This document shows positions 60,801 through 62,410 of a stretch of DNA of 64,000 bases, piece after piece. A model generated the notes under the pieces. The model did no database searches and was not told the DNA's origin. It was given only the letters and a program-made list of their open reading frames with translations. The stretch comes from Acanthaster planci (taxonomy: Eukaryota; Echinodermata; Asteroidea; Valvatida; Acanthasteridae), in contig NW_019091360.1 in the NCBI RefSeq assembly GCF_001949145.1, positions 1,647,231 to 1,711,230 on the forward strand, read 5' to 3'. The position numbers were made by a program, and so were the translations under genes. Numbering within the stretch: the first letter of the stretch is position 1; every line of letters starts with the position of its first letter.

Positions 60801-61167
60801 GCCCCCAGCCGAAGCTCCACCCACTGGGATGGGAGTGGACAACCTGGAGTACCACGCCCTGCTGGCATCGGCCTCCCCACCGGTCATCCCAGGCAATCCT
60901 TGGAAGAGGCCCCAAGAGGCCCAGCTGGACGATCCGCGCTACATGAACGAGGAGCAGATGGGCCACACTCAGCCGCTGCTGGCCGGCGAGCAACCGCGCC
61001 CCTTGTACTCTCCAAGCCACTCCAGCAGCCGGCCGGGCAGCTCCATACGCAGCAACGGCAGCAGCAGTGTGGGTGTCAGGTTATCTGGCGCCGCCAGCGA
61101 CAACGAGCTGGAACATGACTACATCAACACCGACTTACCCGGAGTCCGAGGTGAGACCAGCATCTAA
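21780..61167 (+). CDS. Egfr: EGF receptor / ErbB-family receptor tyrosine kinase (29 exons; 5' exon missing)
   Basis: This is the only gene I can support. It encodes a single-pass plasma-membrane receptor that binds EGF-like ligands outside, dimerises and phosphorylates its own tail to feed Ras/MAPK and related pathways (family knowledge). Seen in sequence: L1, furin-like Cys-rich, L2, second Cys-rich, extra Cys-rich, transmembrane helix, juxtamembrane, tyrosine kinase ([30 protein letters not shown]) and a Tyr-rich tail. All exon phases agree; the exons plus one base from the missing first exon total 4443 nt (1480 aa plus stop). The ectodomain is about 825 residues versus about 620 in human EGFR. 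The signal-peptide exon should join through a phase 1 intron upstream and was not found. It could be called ErbB rather than EGFR; as an active kinase of the single invertebrate type, Egfr is the best symbol. Confidence 0.97.
22674..22937 (+). CDS. Egfr: Egfr exon E2: L1 domain (domain I)
   Basis: Acceptor ggtattggcag, donor gtgagt at 22938; phase 1 to 1. Residues 31-118. Leucine-rich beta-helix repeats of receptor L domain 1: [17 protein letters not shown] matches human YDLSFLKTIQEVAGYVLI, and [12 protein letters not shown] matches LQIIRGNMYYEN. The sequence is markedly GC-richer than the flanking intron, with third-position G/C bias, as in all exons here. NMS is a potential N-glycosylation site. 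The following 846 nt intron contains a decayed tRNA-like SINE fragment (23462-23545). Confidence 0.95.
23462..23545 (-). repeat. tRNA-like SINE fragment
   Basis: On the minus strand there is a B-box-like GGTTCTAGTCC preceded by AAGCAGTAGGTTGTG, closely resembling the 3' half of the tRNA-like unit at 51163-51238 (AAGCAGGAGGTCATG then GGTTCGAGTCC). No clear A box remains. Probably a 5'-damaged SINE copy in the intron after E2. Confidence 0.5.
23784..23912 (+). CDS. Egfr: Egfr exon E3: end of L1 domain
   Basis: Acceptor cttgtctcccag, donor gtgagg at 23913; phase 1 to 1. Residues 119-161. Contains [18 protein letters not shown] and IDWHDL, matching the last L1 repeat of human EGFR (EILHGAVRFSNNPALCNV, IQWRDI). 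Ends in SCPE just before the cysteine-rich region. The following 640 nt intron shows nothing beyond a T-run. Confidence 0.95.
24553..24618 (+). CDS. Egfr: Egfr exon E4: start of first furin-like region (domain II)
   Basis: A 66 nt exon, acceptor taccgttacag, donor gtaagt at 24619; phase 1 to 1. Residues 162-183. Reads [18 protein letters not shown], matching human CDPSCPNGSCWGAGEENC. The Cys spacing CxxxCxxxCW is diagnostic of ErbB domain II. The following 883 nt intron shows nothing I recognise. Confidence 0.93.
25502..25620 (+). CDS. Egfr: Egfr exon E5: domain II cysteine-rich core
   Basis: Acceptor tttccttgttag, donor gtaagc at 25621; phase 1 to 0. Residues 184-223. Contains [18 protein letters not shown] and [17 protein letters not shown], nearly the human [18 protein letters not shown] signature, the most conserved stretch of the ErbB furin-like region. 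The following 897 nt intron shows only short local duplications around 26130-26215. Confidence 0.96.
26518..26659 (+). CDS. Egfr: Egfr exon E6: domain II dimerisation arm
   Basis: Acceptor caactttcag, donor gtaagg at 26660; phase 0 to 1. Residues 224-270. Contains [19 protein letters not shown], aligned with the human dimerisation arm CPPLMLYNPTTYQMDVNP. The Tyr-Asn-Pro core and the Thr are kept; the arm Tyr251 of human is Phe here. This loop docks on the partner receptor in ligand-bound dimers (family knowledge). The following 337 nt intron holds nothing recognisable. Confidence 0.96.
26997..27110 (+). CDS. Egfr: Egfr exon E7: end of domain II
   Basis: Acceptor cattgtgcag, donor gtacgt at 27111; phase 1 to 1. 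Residues 271-308. Contains [13 protein letters not shown] and [11 protein letters not shown], aligned with human CVRACGADSYEM and KCKKCEGPCRK. The following 424 nt intron carries a short TG-rich run near 27325. Confidence 0.93.
27535..27646 (+). CDS. Egfr: Egfr exon E8: domain II/III junction, start of L2
   Basis: Acceptor ctctgcacag, donor gtaatt at 27647; phase 1 to 2. Residues 309-345. Contains [12 protein letters not shown] and [14 protein letters not shown], matching human VCNGIGIGEFKD and FKNCTSISGDLHIL. NGS and NCT are potential glycosylation sites. The phase 2 exit is at the same place as the human exon end (VAFRG). Confidence 0.94.
27688..27900. repeat. ACAAGTCC-rich dispersed repeat
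   Basis: Several short imperfect repeats of tcacaagtccctgtaag are followed by attcagccttgagccaatt and cttgtgaagggacttgtga. The same order recurs at 48045-48190, so this is a copy of an intronic dispersed repeat. The rest of the intron between E8 and E9 holds an A-run/G-run at 28022-28042 and nothing else. Confidence 0.5.
28845..29009 (+). CDS. Egfr: Egfr exon E9: L2 domain (domain III), first half
   Basis: Acceptor tttttttggcag, donor gtaagg at 29010; phase 2 to 2. Residues 346-400. Contains [15 protein letters not shown] and [17 protein letters not shown], matching human LKTVKEITGFLLIQA and FENLEIIRGRTKQ. Its phase 2 exit is required by both copies of the next exon. The following 2053 nt intron has a B-box-like patch on the minus strand near 29882-29900 and no further exon copy. 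Confidence 0.94.
31063..31277 (+). CDS. Egfr: Egfr exon E10a: L2 domain second half, alternative copy A
   Basis: Strong acceptor (pyrimidine-rich tract then cacttttccag), donor gtaagt at 31278; 215 nt, phase 2 to 1. Residues 401-472. Contains [17 protein letters not shown] and [15 protein letters not shown], aligned with human ITSLGLRSLKEISDGDV and NKNLCYANTINWKKL, which belong to the EGF-binding face of domain III. A second, diverged copy with the same entry and exit phases follows at 31733. Only one of the two can be used in one message without shifting the frame. This copy has about seven more residues near its 3' end than copy B. Confidence 0.93.
31733..31926 (+). CDS. Egfr: Egfr exon E10b: L2 domain second half, alternative copy B
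   Basis: Acceptor gttgttgatag with a poor pyrimidine tract, donor gtaagt at 31927; 194 nt, phase 2 to 1, the same phases as E10a. Contains [18 protein letters not shown] and [15 protein letters not shown]. It shares the SLxLxSLQRI and NPxLCYAxExMxDxI frameworks with E10a but differs at the N-terminal strand and in the last 25 residues. The open frame spans the whole exon and is clearly protein-constrained, so this is not a decayed copy. Used instead of E10a it gives a 1473-residue product. If both are included, frame shift leads to a stop at 31813-31815 inside this exon. Confidence 0.88.
32787..32983. repeat. Repeat with GCGGATCCAG / CTAGATCCGC ends
   Basis: gggcggatccaggggggg at the left and gttctagatccgcac at the right form short inverted ends around a C/T-rich body. 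No second copy seen in this window. Likely a small DNA-transposon derivative. Confidence 0.4.
33665..33850 (+). repeat. Dispersed repeat with TTAACCCC ends, direct copy
   Basis: Begins attaacccctttatatcggg, contains ccacagccgtggctgtgtg and caccatgcagctgctggtt, and ends cgtgaaggggttgac. The inverted copy is at 57227-57375. The small open frame on it has no relatives I know. Confidence 0.65.
35271..35491. repeat. MITE-like foldback family 1, copy 2 (inverted)
   Basis: Left gggccaatttcatagagctg, right gcagctctatgaaattgg. The central part agacagataaataccattcc is the reverse complement of ggaatggtatttacctgtct in copy 1, so the two copies are inserted in opposite orientations. It lies in the intron after E10b. 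Confidence 0.85.
36834..37040. repeat. GACGCCTCATAAGTC-type degenerate short repeat cluster
   Basis: Roughly ten imperfect units related to aagtccgacgcctcat occur first in one orientation (to about 36990) and then twice inverted (ggacttttgaggagt and ggacttatgaggtgtcgg). The inverted end makes the whole a long imperfect hairpin. It lies in the intron after E10b. Confidence 0.6.
41081..41235. repeat. Foldback family 3, copy 1 (CAAGAGTTTGCAA type)
   Basis: Left ttcacaatggtgcacc plus aaagagtttgcaacgc; right gcattgcaaactcttggg plus cacactgttgtgaa. Arms are about 54 bp. It lies 600 bases upstream of E11. The second copy is at 46390-46539. Confidence 0.85.
41836..41968 (+). CDS. Egfr: Egfr exon E11: end of L2 and start of second Cys-rich region (domain IV)
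   Basis: Acceptor tttccatcatag, donor gtaagt at 41969; phase 1 to 2. Residues 473-516. The first codon is Ile if joined to E10a (A|TT) or Val if joined to E10b (G|TT). Contains [20 protein letters not shown], matching human [20 protein letters not shown]. The following 1191 nt intron contains a dispersed repeat at 42020-42179. Confidence 0.95.
42020..42179 (+). repeat. Dispersed repeat, copy 1 (acagggttcc family)
   Basis: Begins acagggttcc, runs through ggaaagtcagagaaaa and ends gcaagggttatttttggtg. A second copy in the same orientation is at 59611-59770, after E27. Both are intronic. A ggaaccctg near 42380 may be the inverted other end of this copy. Confidence 0.55.
43160..43244 (+). CDS. 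Egfr: Egfr exon E12: domain IV module
   Basis: Acceptor cctctgtcctcag, donor gtaagt at 43245; phase 2 to 0. Residues 517-545. Reads [16 protein letters not shown], aligned with human [21 protein letters not shown]. The 945 nt intron that follows carries degenerate short repeats at 43882-44033. Confidence 0.93.
43882..44033. repeat. Degenerate short tandem repeat
   Basis: About 15 imperfect units of roughly 10 bp related to cttgtgactggt run through the intron before E13. The stretch is low in complexity and open on both strands, so the small open frames over it have no meaning. Confidence 0.55.
44190..44323 (+). CDS. Egfr: Egfr exon E13: domain IV module
   Basis: Acceptor catccaatcag, donor gtaagt at 44324; phase 0 to 2. 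Residues 546-589. Contains [19 protein letters not shown] and [14 protein letters not shown], matching human NCIQCAHYIDGPHCVKTCP and VCHLCHPNCTYG. In human EGFR the domain II-docking tether loop lies in this stretch. The following 658 nt intron shows nothing clear. Confidence 0.95.
44982..45066 (+). CDS. Egfr: Egfr exon E14: end of vertebrate-type domain IV, start of extra Cys-rich region
   Basis: Acceptor attttgtgcag, donor gtaagt at 45067; phase 2 to 0. Residues 590-618. [13 protein letters not shown] matches the point where human domain IV ends (CTGPGLEGC) before the membrane. Instead of the membrane segment the protein continues [16 protein letters not shown], resembling the start of the insect EGFR fifth domain (CxxCxxAxxxxDxTV). 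Confidence 0.9.
46390..46539. repeat. Foldback family 3, copy 2
   Basis: Left tcacaatagcgccaccaaga, right tagtggcgcactattgtga. Arms of about 65 bp also include ttggccaatca/tgattggccaa and gtcgac blocks near the centre. Almost the whole element can fold on itself. It lies in the intron after E14. Confidence 0.9.
48045..48190. repeat. ACAAGTCC-rich dispersed repeat, second copy
   Basis: ccatcacaagtccccgcaag, gcattcagtcaattcacaag and gaagggacttgagactcg follow the same order as 27688-27900. Confidence 0.5.
48985..49077 (+). CDS. Egfr: Egfr exon E15: extra cysteine-rich region, part 1
   Basis: Acceptor tggtgggcctag, donor gtgagt at 49078; 93 nt, phase 0 to 0. Residues 619-649. Contains [19 protein letters not shown] and ends LPLRGYS. 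Its Cys spacing and the aromatic FYYHV fit the insect EGFR fifth domain; no vertebrate EGFR counterpart exists. The exon is only 93 nt and would be weak evidence alone, but its phase and position are exact. The following 725 nt intron shows nothing certain. Confidence 0.8.
49803..50045 (+). CDS. Egfr: Egfr exon E16: extra cysteine-rich region, part 2
   Basis: Donor gtaagt at 50046; 243 nt, phase 0 to 0, residues 650-730. The acceptor was taken at 49801-49802 (after gacttaaaaag) so that the LCQMCDHNC cysteine pair is kept; an in-frame alternative AG nine bases downstream (49810-49811) would remove three residues. Two furin-like units follow: [19 protein letters not shown] and [13 protein letters not shown], each ending in a CxxC. 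The next intron is only 271 nt and empty. Confidence 0.9.
50317..50603 (+). CDS. Egfr: Egfr exon E17: extra cysteine-rich region, part 3, and stalk
   Basis: Acceptor tgtcatcaacag, donor gtgagt at 50604; 287 nt, phase 0 to 2. Residues 731-825. Contains [45 protein letters not shown] and [16 protein letters not shown], then a short cysteine-free stalk before the membrane. NCS and NSS are potential N-glycosylation sites. This is the last ectodomain exon. Confidence 0.93.
51163..51238 (-). repeat. tRNA-derived SINE head (Pol III A and B boxes)
   Basis: On the minus strand an A box TGGTCGAGTGG (51216-51226) and a B box GGTTCGAGTCC (51171-51181) are both intact and spaced as in a tRNA with a moderate variable arm. 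The acceptor stem is not properly paired and there is no clear tRNA 3' end, so this is a SINE head rather than a tRNA gene. Confidence 0.7.
51333..51378 (+). repeat. Partial tRNA-like SINE unit, opposite orientation
   Basis: Contains taagcaggagatcgtgggtt and an intact B box GGTTCGAGTCC at 51347-51357, on the plus strand, facing the copy at 51163-51238. The A-box half is absent. Confidence 0.55.
51711..51837 (+). CDS. Egfr: Egfr exon E18: transmembrane helix
   Basis: Acceptor gtttcttgcag, donor gtgagt at 51838; 127 nt, phase 2 to 0. Residues 826-868. One hydrophobic segment from [18 protein letters not shown] to IIAYIVY (about 27 residues) with a GxxxG-like start, followed by [13 protein letters not shown] on the cytoplasmic side. 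Only Arg and Lys residues near NRLTK mark the stop-transfer, fewer than the RRR cluster of human EGFR. The following 560 nt intron shows nothing recognisable. Confidence 0.95.
52398..52436 (+). CDS. Egfr: Egfr exon E19: short juxtamembrane exon
   Basis: Good acceptor (tcggttttccag) and near-perfect donor (GGG then gtgagt at 52437); 39 nt, phase 0 to 0. Residues 869-881, [13 protein letters not shown]. It has no strong homologue, but its splice sites and phase are right and it fills a juxtamembrane of the expected length. It can be skipped without shifting the frame. Confidence 0.6.
52763..52831 (+). CDS. Egfr: Possible Egfr cassette exon E19b: juxtamembrane helix
   Basis: Excellent acceptor (a T-rich tract, then aattcaag at 52755-52762), phase 0, and 69 nt to the first in-phase GT at 52832. 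It reads [19 protein letters not shown] then EKEL, and translating on gives [15 protein letters not shown] lines up with human juxtamembrane TLRRLLQERELVE at 11 of 13 identical or similar positions, unlikely by chance. The donor (gttgac) is weak, and cutting there loses the V-D residues that match best. It is therefore either an alternative exon with a weak donor or a decaying one. Confidence 0.4.
52912..53045 (+). repeat. Dispersed repeat, copy 1 (cacttcctgcc family)
   Basis: Begins attaaccacttcctgcc and runs through caaaattctttaaaaattc to acacgtgaaggactgtc. A diverged copy in the same orientation is at 56634-56795. The rest of the intron before E20 shows nothing recognisable. Confidence 0.5.
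53567..53779 (+). CDS. Egfr: Egfr exon E20: kinase N-lobe, glycine loop and catalytic lysine
   Basis: Acceptor gaccatttcacag, donor gtaaag at 53780; 213 nt, phase 0 to 0. Residues 882-952. Begins [20 protein letters not shown], the conserved ErbB juxtamembrane-to-kinase junction, then [19 protein letters not shown] (glycine loop GxGxxG) and [12 protein letters not shown] with the ATP-anchoring Lys. The end ASEELLE is the start of helix C, whose Glu pairs with the Lys. The following 501 nt intron is pyrimidine-rich near 54000-54070 and otherwise empty. Confidence 0.98.
54281..54466 (+). CDS. Egfr: Egfr exon E21: kinase helix C to hinge and helix D
   Basis: Acceptor cctcaaccgacag, donor gtatgt at 54467; 186 nt, phase 0 to 0. 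Residues 953-1014. [16 protein letters not shown] matches human [36 protein letters not shown] is the hinge. The gatekeeper is Thr (codon 54365-54367) as in human Thr790. The human Cys797 position is Ala (54386-54388). Ends LNWCYQIAQ. The following intron holds a dispersed repeat at 54586-54748. Confidence 0.98.
54586..54748 (+). repeat. Nonautonomous element with GGGTGTGAG/CTCACACCC ends, copy 2
   Basis: The ends gggtgtgagaattcagc and ggccactcacaccc are short inverted repeats. The inside (agatgttgagcctg, cacacctggtc, aattcagctttttt, aagtggccactcac) matches 19242-19405 in the same orientation with many substitutions. It looks like an old, small DNA-transposon derivative. Confidence 0.6.
55196..55351 (+). 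CDS. Egfr: Egfr exon E22: catalytic loop, DFG and activation loop
   Basis: Acceptor ccactattcag, donor gttagt at 55352; 156 nt, phase 0 to 0. Residues 1015-1066. [20 protein letters not shown] holds the HRD catalytic Asp and the AAR tyrosine-kinase signature; [12 protein letters not shown] holds the Mg-binding DFG. The activation loop reads [13 protein letters not shown], so the site of human Tyr845 (EKEYHAEGGK) is Phe (codon 55331-55333). The following 619 nt intron has an unrecognised open stretch at about 55526-55819. Confidence 0.98.
55971..56046 (+). CDS. Egfr: Egfr exon E23: P+1 loop, start of C-lobe
   Basis: Acceptor gtttttcctgcag, donor gtaaag at 56047; 76 nt, phase 0 to 1. Residues 1067-1091. 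[20 protein letters not shown] then [14 protein letters not shown] is the P+1 loop and DVWSFG the helix F anchor. The WLALE form, rather than vertebrate WMALE, also occurs in insect EGFR. Confidence 0.97.
56203..56470. repeat. 38 bp minisatellite, about 7 units
   Basis: Seven units with gatctgaaatac at 56212, 56250, 56288, 56326, 56364, 56402 and 56440, exactly 38 bp apart. Each has gatctgaaatacccccttct, then cttctg[gt]tattctccaa. Variation between units is limited to aag/atg, gt/gg and one t. It lies within the intron between the two C-lobe exons E23 and E24. On the minus strand it is open, giving a repeated 38-residue pattern, which I take as an accident of the repeat length. Confidence 0.95.
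56634..57215. repeat. Repeat-rich intron segment with local duplication
   Basis: 56634-56795 is a diverged copy of 52912-53045. Two diverged copies of a local unit follow: accccagtgcaaagtggtta near 56850 with cttctgaatatgcctc near 56950, and again caccttggtgcaaagtggtta near 57130 with tcttctgaatatgcctcc near 57175. It lies between E23 and E24. Confidence 0.5.
57227..57375 (-). repeat. Dispersed repeat with TTAACCCC ends, inverted copy
   Basis: The reverse complement of 33665-33850: cagcagctgcatggtgaata, cacacagccacggctgtgg and atatgaaggggttaa are all present in inverted order. Begins near ttaacctc and ends ggggttaa, consistent with short terminal inverted repeats. Confidence 0.65.
57815..57961 (+). 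CDS. Egfr: Egfr exon E24: kinase C-lobe
   Basis: Acceptor ccttgctggcag, donor gtaagt at 57962; 147 nt, phase 1 to 1. Residues 1092-1140. [30 protein letters not shown] and [10 protein letters not shown] match human VTVWELMTFGSKPYDGI, ILEKGERLPQPPI and TIDVYMIMVK. The next intron is 270 nt with C/A-rich sequence only. Confidence 0.98.
58232..58329 (+). CDS. Egfr: Egfr exon E25: end of kinase domain
   Basis: Acceptor tttgtgatcacag, donor gtcagt at 58330; 98 nt, phase 1 to 0. Residues 1141-1173. [19 protein letters not shown] then [13 protein letters not shown], matching human CWMIDADSRPKFRELIIEF and [13 protein letters not shown]. The invariant Arg of CW(x)6RP is present. The following 448 nt intron holds nothing recognisable. 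Confidence 0.98.
58778..58969 (+). CDS. Egfr: Egfr exon E26: proximal C-terminal tail
   Basis: Acceptor tatgtcgtccccag, donor gtctgt at 58970 (a mediocre donor); 192 nt, phase 0 to 0. Residues 1174-1237. [16 protein letters not shown] matches human SPTDSNFYRALMDEED, and [11 protein letters not shown] matches the human Tyr992 region VDADEYLIPQQ. The reading frame continues 38 codons into the intron to a stop at 59084-59086, giving a possible short-tail isoform (see findings). Confidence 0.95.
59082..59087 (+). promoter_or_regulatory. Possible intronic polyadenylation signal AATAAA
   Basis: AATAAA overlaps the in-frame stop TAA (59084-59086) reached by reading through the E26 donor. The downstream sequence (gaaatgtggtcg) is only weakly GT-rich. 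Use is uncertain. Confidence 0.3.
59425..59590 (+). CDS. Egfr: Egfr exon E27: C-terminal tail
   Basis: Acceptor tcctcacttgcag, donor gtgaga at 59591; 166 nt, phase 0 to 1. Residues 1238-1292. A disordered Pro/Ser-rich segment containing [14 protein letters not shown] and [13 protein letters not shown]; the latter resembles human LQRYSSDPTGALTE, which follows the Tyr992 region in the same order. The following intron holds a dispersed repeat (59611-59770). Confidence 0.93.
59611..59770 (+). repeat. Dispersed repeat, copy 2 (acagggttcc family)
   Basis: Runs from aacagggttcctgcagtcat through cctggaaagtcctggaaaat to tttttgatgggccg, matching 42020-42179. The rest of the intron before E28 shows nothing. 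Confidence 0.55.
60348..60431 (+). CDS. Egfr: Egfr exon E28: C-terminal tail
   Basis: Acceptor gatattgtccccag, donor gtaagc at 60432; 84 nt, phase 1 to 1. Residues 1293-1320. [11 protein letters not shown] and [10 protein letters not shown] carry two Tyr in acidic contexts, likely phosphorylation sites; insect EGFR has a similar DEDDYLMP. The next intron is 254 nt and empty. Confidence 0.9.
60686..61167 (+). CDS. Egfr: Egfr exon E29: distal C-terminal tail and stop
   Basis: Acceptor acttaccggcag; phase 1 in; stop TAA at 61165-61167. Residues 1321-1480. Tyrosines sit in [40 protein letters not shown] and HDYINTDLP. Three (YQN, YMN, YIN) fit the GRB2 SH2 consensus pYxN. There is no NPxY motif (SHC PTB site of vertebrate EGFR). 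The last residues are ETSI, a class I PDZ ligand. A donor-like gtgaga at 61151 after CGAG could instead splice the end away; no downstream exon was found, so the read-through stop is preferred. Confidence 0.92.
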
Positions 61168-62410
61168 GATGGTCTTGGAAACAGTAAATGCAAAAGAGGT
61201 GTGTATATATTTGAGGGATATATGCAAAGCGGTGCTGTTTACGTCACTCACAACAAGTACTGGATGGCTTGATCTATCAAAGTGTGTATTTTTCGGGTTA
61301 AATTGGCGCTGGAGAAGAGACTATATTTTCAACACAGGTAAGAGGGAATAGTGGATGCAGTGCCTATTGAAATGTATCTACTTAATACCCAGAGGAGGGT
61401 CATTGTAAATGCTGTACAAAGTACTTGTAGGATAAAACTTCCAAAAGGACGACTTCTTGCAGTTCAAATGCGCATAGCAAGCGAGCTGCCTTGTGGATTT
61501 GAGGATGAATGCCAGAGTGCAGTAAAGCAGGGAGCCAGGCTAGATCACCAGCTGGCCAGCTGTCCAATTCATACAGCATTGGTTTGCCTGTTGGGTAGTC
61601 AAGGAACCGGGCCATGAGAGTAAAGCTGCGTAATTTTTTTAGAAATGTCTGTGTTCTGTTTTATATCGCTTGTAGAGTGTCCTAGGCTGATTTTTACTAG
61701 TCTTATTATTCATCATGTTTTTTATGTTGTAAAAATGGCAGAAAAGATGACTTTCAGTATCACAGGATCAACATGTACGACGTACTACGAAAGAGAAAGG
61801 ATTTAACAAAGGTGTAGGACGGAAATAAATGGTGCTCTGATCCGAGAGCGTCCGGAAGTGTTTGCATTTGCTTTGAAATGGTTTTTGCTCATTTGGACTG
61901 ATGTGTGAGATAGAGTTGGCTCCAGTGTGGATGCATTCGAGTTTTGTTGTTGTCGGGTTCTGTCCCGTAACGAAATTGCTGAAGTCGCACCAGCAAAAGA
62001 AGTTATCGAGTATGGAAGGACAGACAGAAAAATGAGAGGGAAAAAAAATCAAACTAAACTAACACTACATATTGAAAAACGTGTATTTGTAGACAGACCG
62101 GAAGAAGAGGGGGTCCTTGAATATGACCTGGGTGCAAGTCTGTTTAGGTTCTCTTTTTTTAATCGGTGCAATATTTGTGCCACATGTAACATTGTCCACT
62201 GCAATTTTGAAGGTTTTAAATATTGCTGAAGAATTTGTGTTGTATATTTGATAAGGCACAGGTATGCCTTTTGTTCCGAGAAGTTGACCAACTTTTTTTT
62301 ACGATAATCTTAAAGGGATCATATCTTTTTTAAATGTGGAAGGGTCTGGTTATGTTTGAATGTGGTTGGTCGTGCAAGACTTTGAAATAAACAACTCTGT
62401 CATTGTGAAT
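61168..62410 (+). other. Probable 3' untranslated region of Egfr
   Basis: After the stop no further conserved coding is seen. An AATAAA occurs at 61824-61829 and a better-placed one at 62386-62391. The small open frame at 61351-61617 has no recognised relatives. The extent assumes the second signal is used. Confidence 0.6.
62386..62391 (+). terminator. Candidate polyadenylation signal AATAAA of Egfr
   Basis: AATAAA followed by a GT-rich stretch (tctgtcattgtgaatgtctt) within 30 bases, the usual arrangement of a cleavage site. It would make a 3' UTR of about 1.2 kb. The earlier AATAAA at 61824 is a possible alternative. Confidence 0.55.

Noticed and set aside
61351-61617. Open frame of 88 codons after the stop, possible further tail exon
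   Set aside because: No homology to EGFR tails, no good acceptor in phase 1 for the 61150 donor, and the upstream frame already ends in a plausible stop.
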